Assembly (NCBI GenBank): GCA_017647785.1
Contig: JAGCJW010000004.1
Span: 108,703-172,702 of the forward strand
DNA: 64,000 nucleotides
Reading direction: 5' to 3'
Origin: Bacteroidales bacterium
Lineage (GTDB): Bacteria > Bacteroidota > Bacteroidia > Bacteroidales > P3
Shown here: positions 1 to 7,798 of the stretch, one piece after another
How the letters are laid out: every line of letters starts with the position of its first letter
Numbering within the stretch: position 1 is the first letter of the stretch
Program-made: the position numbers and the translations under genes
The notes under the pieces: generated by a model
Told to the model about the DNA's origin: nothing
Database searches by the model: none
Seen by the model: the letters and a program-made list of their open reading frames with translations, nothing else

Positions 1-941
1 ATTATGGTAAAGGCTCCATAATGAAATTAGGAGATAAAGCCGTAGAAGACATAGAAACAATTTCCACAGGTTCTATTTCATTAGACTCTGCCTTAGGAGT
101 AGGAGGATTTCCTAAAGGAAGAATAATAGAAATCTATGGACCAGAATCTTCAGGTAAAACTACATTAGCTATACACGCTATTGCAGAAAGTCAAAAACAA
201 GGAGGACTTGCTGCATTCATAGATGCAGAACATGCATTTGATAGTACATACGCAAAGAAATTAGGAGTAGATGTAGATAATTTATACATCTCTCAACCAG
301 ATAATGGAGAGCAAGCTTTAGAAATAGCAGAAAACTTAATTAGTTCTGGAGCAGTAGATGTAATAGTTATAGACTCTGTTGCTGCCCTTACTCCAAAAAG
401 TGAAATAGATGGAGAAATGGGAGATAGCAAAATGGGATTACATGCTCGTTTAATGAGTCAAGCTTTAAGAAAAATGACAGCAACAATTAGCAAAACTAAA
501 TGTTGTTGTATCTTCATAAACCAATTAAGAGATAAGATTGGAGTTATGTTTGGTTCTCCTGAAACAACTACAGGAGGTAACGCTTTGAAATTCTATTCTT
601 CAATTAGAATGGATATAAGAAGAGTTCAAGCAATAAAAGAAGGAGATACAAACATAGGAAACAGAGTAAGAGTAAAGATTGTAAAAAACAAAGTTGCTCC
701 ACCATTTAGACAAGTAGAATTTGACTTATTATTTGGACAAGGCATAAGCAAGATAGGAGAGATAGTAGATTTAGGAGTAGAAGCAGGTATTTTAAAGAAG
801 AGTGGTTCATGGTTTAGCTATGGAGAAACAAAACTAGGACAAGGAAGAGAATCTGTAAAACAACTTTTAGCAGACAATCCAGAACTACAAGAAGAAATAG
901 AAACAAAAATCAGAGAATACTTAAAAGAAAAGACAGAATAA
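1..941 (+). CDS. recA: Recombinase RecA, 5' end missing
   Basis: RecA forms ATP-dependent filaments on single-stranded DNA for homologous recombination and SOS induction. The frame is open to the window edge: the bases before the ATG at 21 read YGKGSI, which joins MKLGD to give the usual RecA FGKGSIM-LGD block. The ATG at 21 is therefore internal and the true start lies upstream. Visible features are the Walker A loop GPESSGKTT, the Walker B strand [10 protein letters not shown], and the [21 protein letters not shown] region covering the DNA-binding loop. The C-terminal acidic tail is short ([15 protein letters not shown]). nadE follows after 20 bp and is probably cotranscribed. Confidence 0.97.
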   Translation, partial: YGKGSIMKLGDKAVEDIETISTGSISLDSALGVGGFPKGRIIEIYGPESSGKTTLAIHAIAESQKQGGLAAFIDAEHAFDSTYAKKLGVDVDNLYISQPDNGEQALEIAENLISSGAVDVIVIDSVAALTPKSEIDGEMGDSKMGLHARLMSQALRKMTATISKTKCCCIFINQLRDKIGVMFGSPETTTGGNALKFYSSIRMDIRRVQAIKEGDTNIGNRVRVKIVKNKVAPPFRQVEFDLLFGQGISKIGEIVDLGVEAGILKKSGSWFSYGETKLGQGRESVKQLLADNPELQEEIETKIREYLKEKTE

Positions 942-961
942 AATACGTTTAGATTCATACA

Positions 962-2497
962 ATGAAGATAACAATATCACAAATAAATCCAAAAACCTTA
1001 GATTTTAAGTATAATTTTACTCTAATTCAGCAGCGATTAAAAGAATCAGATGTTGATTCCTTGGTTGTATTTCCTGAATTGGCTTTGAGTGGTTCACCAC
1101 TTTATGATGCTACAAAATATACACAAACATACGAAGAAAGTCTTTCTTTTGCTGAAACCTTATCTCAGGAAAAGAAAGACTTTATCTTTGGATTACCAAT
1201 TCATCAAAATGGTGAGTTCTTCAATTCTCTCGCTTTCGTAGAAAATGGAGAACTTAAAGCACTATCAACAAAGAAAAACTTAAATCAATTTGATAAAGGC
1301 TTTACATCAGGGGAAGGATTTACACTTGTAGAATACAAAAAACAAACTATTGCCTTTGGATTCTTGGAAGATTTAGATGATTATTTGAAAAAAGAAGACA
1401 AAGCAAATGTTATAATATGCTGTTCAAACATACTTTTTACACCAGAAACACAAAAAAAACTCTTAACAGAACTGCAACCAAAGATAAGAAAAGCAAAAAC
1501 TCCAATAATATTAGTAAACAGATGTGGAGCAGAAGGTAGTTACATATTTAATGGTAGTAGTTTCTTTATGTTAGCAAACGGAGACCTTTCAAAGCAATCA
1601 CCATTATTTGAAGAAAACTCCTTACAAATAGATACCGAAAAGACAGAAAAATATAATCAATCTCCACTTCCAAGAATAGAAAAGATGTATCACGCTGCTG
1701 TACTTGGAATAAGAGACTATTTTCATAAAAATAACATAAAGAAAGCCTTGCTTGGTTTATCAGGAGGCATAGATTCAGCCTTAGTAGTAGTGCTTGCAGT
1801 AGAAGCATTAGGAAAAGAAAACGTAATAGGCATACTATTACCAAGCGAATATTCAACTTCTCACAGCATAACAGATGCAGAAGCAAGTGCAAAAAAATTA
1901 GGTATAGAATATCATACAATCCCTATAAAAGAAAACTTTAATGCAGCATTAACAGCATTGCAACCGATTTTTGAAGGTAAAGAACCAAATGTAGCAGAAG
2001 AAAACCTACAATCAAGAATACGAGGCTTGATAATAATGGGAATTGCAAACAAAATAGGAGCAGCAGTATTAAATACCACAAACAAAAGCGAGCTTGCAGT
2101 AGGATACGGAACACTTTATGGTGATACAAATGGAGCAATAGGAACAATAGGAGATATATACAAGACAGATGTTTGGGAAATGTCTAAATGGATAAATCGT
2201 AATGAAGAAATAATCCCTTGGAATTCCATTACCAAAGCACCATCTGCCGAATTACGTCCTGACCAAAAAGACACCGACTCTTTACCTGACTATGACGTAT
2301 TAGACAAAGTTCTTTTCCTACACTTAGAACAAAGCAAAAGCAGACAAGAAATAATAGATGAGGGCATAGACCCACAAACAGTAGATAAAATCTTACGATT
2401 AGTTAAAATCAATGAATGGAAACGCCATCAAGTAGCCCCAGCATTGAGAATGTCAAACAGTGCATTAGGAATAGATAGAATAATGCCAATATCATAA
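962..2497 (+). CDS. nadE: NAD+ synthetase with degenerate glutaminase domain
   Basis: NadE amidates nicotinic acid adenine dinucleotide to NAD+ in the cytoplasm. Residues 1 to about 230 are a nitrilase-type glutaminase domain and residues 240-511 the synthetase domain. The synthetase P-loop LSGGIDSALV and the TTNKSELAVGYGTLYGD block are intact. The glutaminase triad should be Glu-Lys-Cys. Glu39 (FPELALSG) and a Lys near 104 are present, but the nucleophile motif, normally ICED, reads FLED with Leu135. Ammonia may therefore have to come from solution or another protein. At 511 residues it is slightly shorter than typical glutamine-dependent enzymes (about 540-580). It sits between recA and purF on the same strand. 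Confidence 0.93.
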   Translation: MKITISQINPKTLDFKYNFTLIQQRLKESDVDSLVVFPELALSGSPLYDATKYTQTYEESLSFAETLSQEKKDFIFGLPIHQNGEFFNSLAFVENGELKALSTKKNLNQFDKGFTSGEGFTLVEYKKQTIAFGFLEDLDDYLKKEDKANVIICCSNILFTPETQKKLLTELQPKIRKAKTPIILVNRCGAEGSYIFNGSSFFMLANGDLSKQSPLFEENSLQIDTEKTEKYNQSPLPRIEKMYHAAVLGIRDYFHKNNIKKALLGLSGGIDSALVVVLAVEALGKENVIGILLPSEYSTSHSITDAEASAKKLGIEYHTIPIKENFNAALTALQPIFEGKEPNVAEENLQSRIRGLIIMGIANKIGAAVLNTTNKSELAVGYGTLYGDTNGAIGTIGDIYKTDVWEMSKWINRNEEIIPWNSITKAPSAELRPDQKDTDSLPDYDVLDKVLFLHLEQSKSRQEIIDEGIDPQTVDKILRLVKINEWKRHQVAPALRMSNSALGIDRIMPIS

Positions 2498-2508
2498 TAT
2501 AAAATAAT

Positions 2509-4413
2509 ATGAGCGACCAAATCAAACACGAATGCGGTATAGCAATGTTAAGATTGCTAAAACCATTAGAATATTACCAAGAAAAATACGGAAACACTTG
2601 GGCATTAAACAGAATGTATCTCCTAATGGAGAAACAACACAATAGAGGACAAGACGGAGCAGGTCTTGCAAACATAAAATTTGATACAAAACCAGGAGAA
2701 CACTATATAAATATAACTAAATCCAATACATCAACACCAATACAAGACGTCTTTGCAGAAGCTTTCAAAGACATGAAAGCCCTAAAACAAACTAATCCTG
2801 AAGAAGCAAAAGACATAAATTGGTTAAAAAACAACGCACGTTTCACAGGAGAACTTTTCTTAGGACACCTTCGCTATGGAACATTCGGAAAAGACGAAAT
2901 AGATAACCTACATCCATTCTTAAGAGAAAATAACTGGAAAACAAGAAACCTTGTCCTTGCAGGAAACTTCAACCTTACTAACATAGACGAAATGTTAGAT
3001 AAGTTAATAAGCTTAGGACAACACCCAGTAAAAGTAGCCGATACAGCAATAGTTTTAGAAAAAATAGGAAAATTTCTTGACCGCGAAGTAGAAAGAATAT
3101 TCCGTAAATACAAAGACGAAAGAGTTTTAACAAACAAAGAAATCTCCGAAAAGATAGCAGAAGAGTTAGATATAAAAACCATACTTACCTCTTCAGCGAA
3201 AAAATGGGACGGAGGATATGTAATGGCTGGTATGATGGGACACGGAGACGCCTTTGTACTAAGAGATGAGAACGGAATACGTCCATGCTTCTACTATATA
3301 GATGACGAAATAGCAGTAGTAGCCTCAGAACGCCCTGTAATAATGACTACATTCAACAAACCATTGACCGCAATCAAAGAATTACCAGCAGGACACGCCA
3401 TAATCATAAAACGCAATGGAGATATCTCAATAGAAAACATCAAAGAAGCAAAATCAGAACCAAAACAATGCTCATTTGAACGCATATACTTCTCACGAGG
3501 AACTGATGCAGACATCTACAAAGAAAGAAAAATGCTCGGAAGACTTATTTTGCCAAAAGTACTCAAAGCAATCAACAACGACATTAAAAACACAGTAATC
3601 TCATACATACCAAACACAGCCTCAGTAGCCTTTCAAGGAATGGCAGAAGCCTTTGCAGAACACGCAGACAAACTAAGAATACAAGAAATCCTTGAAAACA
3701 AAGAAAACCTTACAGAAGAAAAACTACAAGAAATCTTCTCAATCAAGACACGCCGTGAATACATAGCCGTAAAAGACGTAAAACTACGTACATTCATCAC
3801 AAGAGACAGCGAAAGAGATGATATGGTAGCCCATGTCTATGACGTAACCTACGGACAAGTGAAAGAATATGTAGATAACCTTGTAGTAATAGACGATAGC
3901 ATAGTAAGAGGAACAACACTTAAACAATCAATCTTACGAATCCTTGACCGCTTAGGACCAAAGAAAATAATCGTTGCATCATCTGCACCACAAATTCGTT
4001 ACCCTGACTGTTACGGAATAGACATGTCAAGACTTAACGAATTCATAGCATTCAATGCCACAATAGAACTATTGAAAGAAACCAACCAAGCGCACATAAT
4101 AGATGAGGTTTACCGCAAGTGTAAAGCACAAGAAAACCTTCCAAAAGAAGAAATCGTAAACTATGTGAAAGAAATCTACGCACCATTTACTGATGATGAA
4201 ATAACAGCAAAAATAACCCAAATGCTAACACCAGCAAACTCAAATGCAGAAGTAGAAATCATCTTCAACACAATAGAATCTCTTCACCAAGCATGTCCAA
4301 ACAACACAGGCGATTGGTATTTCACAGGCGATTATCCAACCGCAGGAGGAAATAAAGTAGTGAATAAAGCCTTTATCAACTACTACGAAGGAAACAACAA
4401 AAGAGCATACTAA
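2509..4413 (+). CDS. purF: Amidophosphoribosyltransferase, long Bacteroidales type
   Basis: Family role: transfer of glutamine amide nitrogen to PRPP, the first step of purine synthesis. The N-terminus MSDQIKHECGIA places the class II glutaminase cysteine at residue 9, so a short propeptide would have to be removed. The QHNRGQDGAG block follows. The PRPP loop reads VVIDDSIVRGTTLKQS near residues 463-478. At 634 residues it is much longer than classic PurF (about 470-505). It matches the long form that I recall occurring beside ordinary PurF in Bacteroides, so it may be a second paralogue with a modified role. It starts 11 bp after nadE and ends at a strong terminator. Confidence 0.88.
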   Translation: MSDQIKHECGIAMLRLLKPLEYYQEKYGNTWALNRMYLLMEKQHNRGQDGAGLANIKFDTKPGEHYINITKSNTSTPIQDVFAEAFKDMKALKQTNPEEAKDINWLKNNARFTGELFLGHLRYGTFGKDEIDNLHPFLRENNWKTRNLVLAGNFNLTNIDEMLDKLISLGQHPVKVADTAIVLEKIGKFLDREVERIFRKYKDERVLTNKEISEKIAEELDIKTILTSSAKKWDGGYVMAGMMGHGDAFVLRDENGIRPCFYYIDDEIAVVASERPVIMTTFNKPLTAIKELPAGHAIIIKRNGDISIENIKEAKSEPKQCSFERIYFSRGTDADIYKERKMLGRLILPKVLKAINNDIKNTVISYIPNTASVAFQGMAEAFAEHADKLRIQEILENKENLTEEKLQEIFSIKTRREYIAVKDVKLRTFITRDSERDDMVAHVYDVTYGQVKEYVDNLVVIDDSIVRGTTLKQSILRILDRLGPKKIIVASSAPQIRYPDCYGIDMSRLNEFIAFNATIELLKETNQAHIIDEVYRKCKAQENLPKEEIVNYVKEIYAPFTDDEITAKITQMLTPANSNAEVEIIFNTIESLHQACPNNTGDWYFTGDYPTAGGNKVVNKAFINYYEGNNKRAY

Positions 4414-4417
4414 AATA

Positions 4418-4456
4418 AAAGAGCGAAATCAAAACCGATTTCGCTCTTTCTTTTTT
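4418..4456 (+). terminator. Rho-independent terminator after purF
   Basis: Thirteen perfectly paired bases (4418-4430 with 4437-4449), a six-base loop and a T-rich run. It closes the recA-nadE-purF transcription unit. Confidence 0.93.
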
Positions 4457-4504
4457 CAAAACTTTTTGTATATTTGAAAATCAATTTTTTAATGTTTAAT
4501 TGTT

Positions 4505-4933
4505 ATGGGGAAAGCGGATATTGATTTAGAGAAAAAGCCTTTTGGTTTCATAGTTTGTTACAATGAGGATTGTAGTCTTAAAGAGAATTGTTTAAGACGT
4601 AAGGTTGCTGAATTGAATCAAAACGAGGAAGATGTTTTAAGGGTTGTTAATTCGGCTAAATTCAGCGGAGAGGATTGTAAATTCTACCTTGAAAACAAGA
4701 AAGTCTTAATGGCTTACGGAATGAAGAAGTCTTTTGAGAAGGTTTTAGCCAAAGATATTGCCAAAATAAGGAAATCTTTGAATGCTCACTTTGGAAATGG
4801 CTCTTATTATGCGAGAAGAAATGGCGAAAAGGGGATAAATCCTACTGAACAAGCCTATATTGCAAGAGTATTTGCAAAATATGGTTACGAAATCACGTTT
4901 GATAGACTTGTAGAGGAAACTTTGTGGGAATAA
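4505..4933 (+). CDS. DUF6078-like protein of unknown function
   Basis: A 142-residue soluble protein. Near the N-terminus is a cysteine cluster (CYNEDCSLKENCLRR), another Cys follows in EDCKFYLENKK, and the centre has a basic/aromatic FGNGSYYARRNGEKGI stretch. This layout (cysteine-spaced start, Y-R-N motif, acidic tryptophan end) resembles the DUF6078 family known from Bacteroides-type genomes; that assignment is from memory. No enzymatic motif is visible. The cysteines could bind a metal. It is monocistronic, with a possible -7 box TATATTTG at 4469-4476 and the 22-bp repeat array just after its stop. Confidence 0.7.
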   Translation: MGKADIDLEKKPFGFIVCYNEDCSLKENCLRRKVAELNQNEEDVLRVVNSAKFSGEDCKFYLENKKVLMAYGMKKSFEKVLAKDIAKIRKSLNAHFGNGSYYARRNGEKGINPTEQAYIARVFAKYGYEITFDRLVEETLWE

Positions 4934-4953
4934 CTCTTTGAAAAAAATTATTA

Positions 4954-5052
4954 CAACGCCTTTGTAATACTTCTCCAACGCCTTTGTAATAGTATTCCAA
5001 CGCCTTTGTAATAGTTCTCCAACAGCGTTGTAATACTTCTCCAAAGGCGTTG
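4954..5052. repeat. Five-unit 22-bp palindromic-core repeat array
   Basis: Eleven-base cores begin at 4954, 4976, 4998, 5020 and 5042, exactly 22 bp apart. The cores are CAACGCCTTTG (three times), CAACAGCGTTG and CAAAGGCGTTG, all fitting the dyad CAA-N5-TTG. Linkers are 11 bp variants of TAATACTTCTC. A related array lies at 63570-63624. The 22-bp step is about two turns of DNA. Confidence 0.93.
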
Positions 5053-5097
5053 TAATTTTTTTAAATCAAGATTTATTCAAATATTCCCAAGGAATAA

Positions 5098-5129
5098 TTT
5101 GGTCAAAACAAAGAAATAACATACTTTTG
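5098..5129 (+). promoter_or_regulatory. Bacteroidota promoter of structured RNA copy 1
   Basis: TTTG at 5098-5101, a 20-bp spacer and TACTTTTG at 5122-5129, matching the TTTG / TAnnTTTG consensus. Transcription would begin near 5136, at the start of the conserved RNA element. Confidence 0.75.
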
Positions 5130-5136
5130 TTCACGC

Positions 5137-5449
5137 AATTAATTTTAAACCCTAAAAATAGGAGGAATAAAAGGAGACAAAGAAGAATTATAATTTAGAC
5201 TGAGTAAATTTTAATACGACATAAAAAGCGTTTTTGCTTATATTTGGTAACTTGAAACTTGGAACATTTCAAATTATCTACCAAAGTAGAGCAGTAAACG
5301 CTCACGAATCATATTCGTGGGCTTTACTTATTAGGTAGATAAGGTAGTTCCAAGACCTCAAGTTACGATAAGAAAAAAGTCCCACGTTTTTTTATGCCTT
5401 GAAGTCAAAGAAAGAAATCATTTAATCGCAATTTGGGACTTGGGCAAAG
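5137..5449 (+). ncRNA. Structured RNA leader, copy 1
   Basis: A long RNA element homologous to 27326-27658. Perfect helices: 5237-5241 with 5368-5372; 5248-5255 with 5358-5365; 5258-5265 with 5347-5354; 5274-5282 with 5334-5342. An apical hairpin runs 5294-5308 with 5314-5327 (one bulge). An outer helix pairs 5221-5231 with 5384-5395. A pseudoknot-type helix pairs 5377-5383 with 5435-5441. The second copy keeps all of these with different bases in the internal helices, which is covariation. Conserved single-stranded parts include ATAGGAGGAA near the 5' end, AATACGA, and GGCAAAG at the 3' end. It stops 45 nt before the next start codon, so a cis-acting leader is likely. I do not recognise the family. 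Confidence 0.85.
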
Positions 5450-5493
5450 TAAATAAAATTAGTAAAAACGAACTTAAAAATTTTTAAAAAAAG

Positions 5494-5862
5494 ATGTTAA
5501 AATTAGTTGCTTTAGTTATTGTGGTTATAGGAATAATAATAACAACCATAAAAAAAAATAAACCAGAAACTCAAATAATGGAAAATAAGAATGAGTGTTC
5601 GGAAAATTCAATAGTTAAGGAAATAGTTCCTTATTCTAATCATGCGCTTATATTCGGGTTTAGTTTTGTTTTGCCTTTTGTTGGATTAATATTAGGAATA
5701 ATTGGATTAGTATATGTAAACAAAGGATTAAGTCTGTATAATGAATGTCCACAACGATATACAAGTAATTCAATATCAATATTAAAGCGGGGTAAAATCT
5801 GTTCTATTATAGGAATTATATCTTCAGTATTATGTGTTTTAATATTTTTATATATATTTTAG
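5494..5862 (+). CDS. Small membrane protein (DUF4190-like)
   Basis: A 122-residue protein with an N-terminal hydrophobic helix (residues 1-18), a polar Asn/Glu/Lys segment, and two further helices around residues 48-75 and 100-122. The centre (FVLPFVGLILGIIGLVYVNKG) resembles the DUF4190 pattern of two helices around a glycine-rich turn. Function is unknown; inner-membrane location is inferred. It is the first gene behind structured RNA copy 1, so that leader probably controls it. The last 25 codons, stop included, are repeated in tandem just downstream (75-bp period). Confidence 0.7.
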   Translation: MLKLVALVIVVIGIIITTIKKNKPETQIMENKNECSENSIVKEIVPYSNHALIFGFSFVLPFVGLILGIIGLVYVNKGLSLYNECPQRYTSNSISILKRGKICSIIGIISSVLCVLIFLYIF

Positions 5863-5937
5863 CGGGGTAAAATATATTCTATTATAGGAATTATATATTT
5901 AGTATTATGTGTTTTAATATTATTATATATTTTTGTA
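5788..5937 (+). repeat. Diverged 75-bp tandem duplication of a gene 3' end
   Basis: Two 75-bp units, each beginning CGGGGTAAAAT, at 5788-5862 and 5863-5937. Unit 1 encodes the final membrane helix of the upstream gene and ends in its TAG. Unit 2 keeps the same frame but has diverged and no longer stops in frame; its TAG is displaced by one base (5938-5940). The copy looks like an untranslated relic between two genes. Confidence 0.85.
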
Positions 5938-5973
5938 GGACTTGTGGAAAGTAAAAATAAAAATCAAAATAAA

Positions 5974-6519
5974 ATGGAAGAACAAACAGAAAAAACAAAT
6001 AACTTAAAGACAGATAGAAATATTTGGAAATTTATCCTATATTCAATATTAACAATAGGAATATATCCGATAGTTGTATTTTCGCAAATATCAAATGAAT
6101 TAAATAAAAACTTAAATGACAACAAAAAAATAATGGAGTTTTGGAAAATATTTTTAATAGCGTTATCTATTTCTATTATTTTAATTAGCATTGGTCAAAC
6201 AAATGGTTTTATAGGAATGATACCTACTTTATTAATATTGGGATGGCACGAAAAGGTTTATAGAAAAATAAAAAAAGAATTATCACGTAGATTTATTGAA
6301 ATTCCTACATTATTTAATATTTGGATTTTAGCGTTTCCTTTTATTTTAGGTCCTCTTGTAGTAATAATAAGTTTATTTGCACCAAGTTTTATATTAATAT
6401 ATATCTTATATATTACTGCTATTGTATCTCCATTCATATATTGTGCAGGATTATTAGAAGCAATGAATAGATTAAATTCTAATATAAATCAACAAAAAAT
6501 TAGTGATAATCAAAAATAA
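5974..6519 (+). CDS. DUF4234-like membrane protein
   Basis: A 181-residue protein whose first helix, in WKFILYSILTIGIYPIVVF, carries the TLGIY-type signature of DUF4234 membrane proteins. Further helices lie around residues 50-70, 75-85, 112-135 and 135-155, and the tail is polar. I chose the ATG at 5974; the frame also extends to a GTG at 5944 and, through the tandem repeat, back to the previous stop. Function is unknown. It is second behind structured RNA copy 1, and the TonB-domain gene follows with 7 bp between. Confidence 0.7.
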   Translation: MEEQTEKTNNLKTDRNIWKFILYSILTIGIYPIVVFSQISNELNKNLNDNKKIMEFWKIFLIALSISIILISIGQTNGFIGMIPTLLILGWHEKVYRKIKKELSRRFIEIPTLFNIWILAFPFILGPLVVIISLFAPSFILIYILYITAIVSPFIYCAGLLEAMNRLNSNINQQKISDNQK

Positions 6520-6526
6520 TAAAAGT

Positions 6527-7462
6527 ATGAAAAGATTATTTATCATTTTAGTAGCATTATTTATGTTTGCAAATGTAAGTTTTGCACAAGAACAAGTGTC
6601 TTTCTTCGGAGTTAAATTTGAAGAAAGCAAACAAGAAGTAATAGATGCTTTTAAGAAACAAGGTTTAGTTATTGCAGAAGAAGATGAAGGAGTTTTTCTA
6701 TTCTCTCCTGCTAAAGAAAAAGAATTTATAAATTATTTCAACCACGATTGGGATAGAATGAAAGTATGGTTTTTAGGCGATAAACTACTTTCTGATATTG
6801 AATTTACTCGGTCTTTTAAAAGCGAGGAATTAGCATTGAAAAACTATGAATCCATCTTATCAGACCTTTCTTCGATATATGAAATGGAAAAAAAAGAACC
6901 TTTTAACTTTAACATCGAAGGGAGCAATTTAATATTCCTTAGAGTAAACTCTGCTTATTTTGAAGATTTTTACGTTTCTCTTGATTATTATCAACAAAAA
7001 AATGATGATGGAACGATATGTTATGTTGTTAGTTTAGACTATCAAATTCCTGAATATAGAAAATCTGAATATTATGGTGCAGATGTAGATGTATTCATTC
7101 CTACTGTTGAAATAGAAGAAGTGGAAGAAGAAGAGGTTACACAAACAATATTTACAGTAATAGAAGAAAGTGCAATGTTCCCTGGCGGTCAAGAAGAATT
7201 AATGAAATATATTAGCGAAAACCTAAGATATCCTCAACAAGCAAGAGAAGAAGGTACACAAGGATTAGTTTTTGTTACTTTTGTTGTGGAAAAAGATGGC
7301 TCTTTGACAGATATACGTATTCTTAGAGATTTAGGAAACGGTTGTGGAGAAGAAGCCGTAAGAATTGTGAAATCAATGCCTAAGTGGATTCCTGCAAAGC
7401 AAAGAGGGAAGGCTGTTAGAATGCAATTCAACTTACCAGTTAAGTTTACACTACCAGGATAA
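6527..7462 (+). CDS. Secreted protein with TonB C-terminal domain
   Basis: The start at 6527 gives a clear signal peptide (MKRLFIILVALFMFANVSFA). Residues 20-190 are a mixed alpha/beta domain I do not recognise. A Glu-rich linker (EIEEVEEEEV) leads to a TonB C-terminal domain from about residue 220, with FPGGQEELMKYISENLRYP, GLVFVTFVVEKDGSLTDI and a closing MQFNLPVKF strand. Similar stand-alone periplasmic TonB-domain proteins are common in Bacteroidota, and many do not energise receptors. There is no N-terminal membrane anchor other than the cleavable signal, so classical TonB function is doubtful. It is the last gene before a terminator. Confidence 0.82.
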   Translation: MKRLFIILVALFMFANVSFAQEQVSFFGVKFEESKQEVIDAFKKQGLVIAEEDEGVFLFSPAKEKEFINYFNHDWDRMKVWFLGDKLLSDIEFTRSFKSEELALKNYESILSDLSSIYEMEKKEPFNFNIEGSNLIFLRVNSAYFEDFYVSLDYYQQKNDDGTICYVVSLDYQIPEYRKSEYYGADVDVFIPTVEIEEVEEEEVTQTIFTVIEESAMFPGGQEELMKYISENLRYPQQAREEGTQGLVFVTFVVEKDGSLTDIRILRDLGNGCGEEAVRIVKSMPKWIPAKQRGKAVRMQFNLPVKFTLPG

Positions 7463-7480
7463 TTATAAAATAACACCAAA

Positions 7481-7537
7481 CAAAAACGCTCGTGAGTCTT
7501 AGTTTTATTTTGACAAACGAGCGTTTTGTTTTTTTAT
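7481..7537 (+). terminator. Terminator after TonB-domain gene
   Basis: Eleven-base stem 7483-7493 with 7517-7527, a 23-base loop and a run of seven T from about 7529. It ends the operon behind RNA copy 1 and faces the minus-strand genes. Confidence 0.75.
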
Positions 7538-7547
7538 TCCTTTGCTT

Positions 7548-7793
7548 TTATTCTTCTAAAAGCTCTTTATTAACTTCTAAAGGATTGTATTTGTGATGTG
7601 AATCGCATTTGTCTTTTAATACATTGCGTTTTCCACAAACGCAGTTACTTCTATCGCCTGTGTAAGGGTCCACATTTGCACAACGGCGTTTGAATTCTCC
7701 GTTCTTTTTCAAGAACATTTTGATTCCAATAAAGCAAAAACTCAATCCTAATACGATAAGGGCTATTATGAATACTGCTATTAGTGTTTTCAT
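7548..7793 (-). CDS. Small membrane-anchored Cys-rich protein
   Basis: An 81-residue protein: an N-terminal transmembrane helix (about residues 3-27), a basic patch, then RRCANVDPYTGDRSNCVCGKR and KDKCDSHH, giving four cysteines and two histidines in a compact tail. The spacing suggests metal or cluster binding. It vaguely recalls NqrM-type small maturation proteins, but the cysteine pattern does not match well enough to name it. It lies 5 bp downstream of dtd on the minus strand and is probably cotranscribed with rsgA-dtd. Confidence 0.6.
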   Translation of the reverse strand: MKTLIAVFIIALIVLGLSFCFIGIKMFLKKNGEFKRRCANVDPYTGDRSNCVCGKRNVLKDKCDSHHKYNPLEVNKELLEE

Positions 7794-7798
7794 GTTTT

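Noticed and set aside
21..941. ATG at 21 as recA start
   Set aside because: The frame is open upstream and the preceding codons read YGKGSI, the normal RecA sequence before this methionine.
4954..5052. CRISPR array
   Set aside because: The repeats are 11-bp cores with 11-bp linkers that are also similar to each other, so there are no unique spacers, and no cas genes are nearby. The other arrays fail for the same reason.
5384..5395. T-run CGTTTTTTTAT taken as a Rho-independent terminator of RNA copy 1
   Set aside because: The T-run pairs with ATAAAAA (5221-5227) as one strand of the outer helix, and copy 2 keeps the pairing; conserved pairing continues downstream to 5441.
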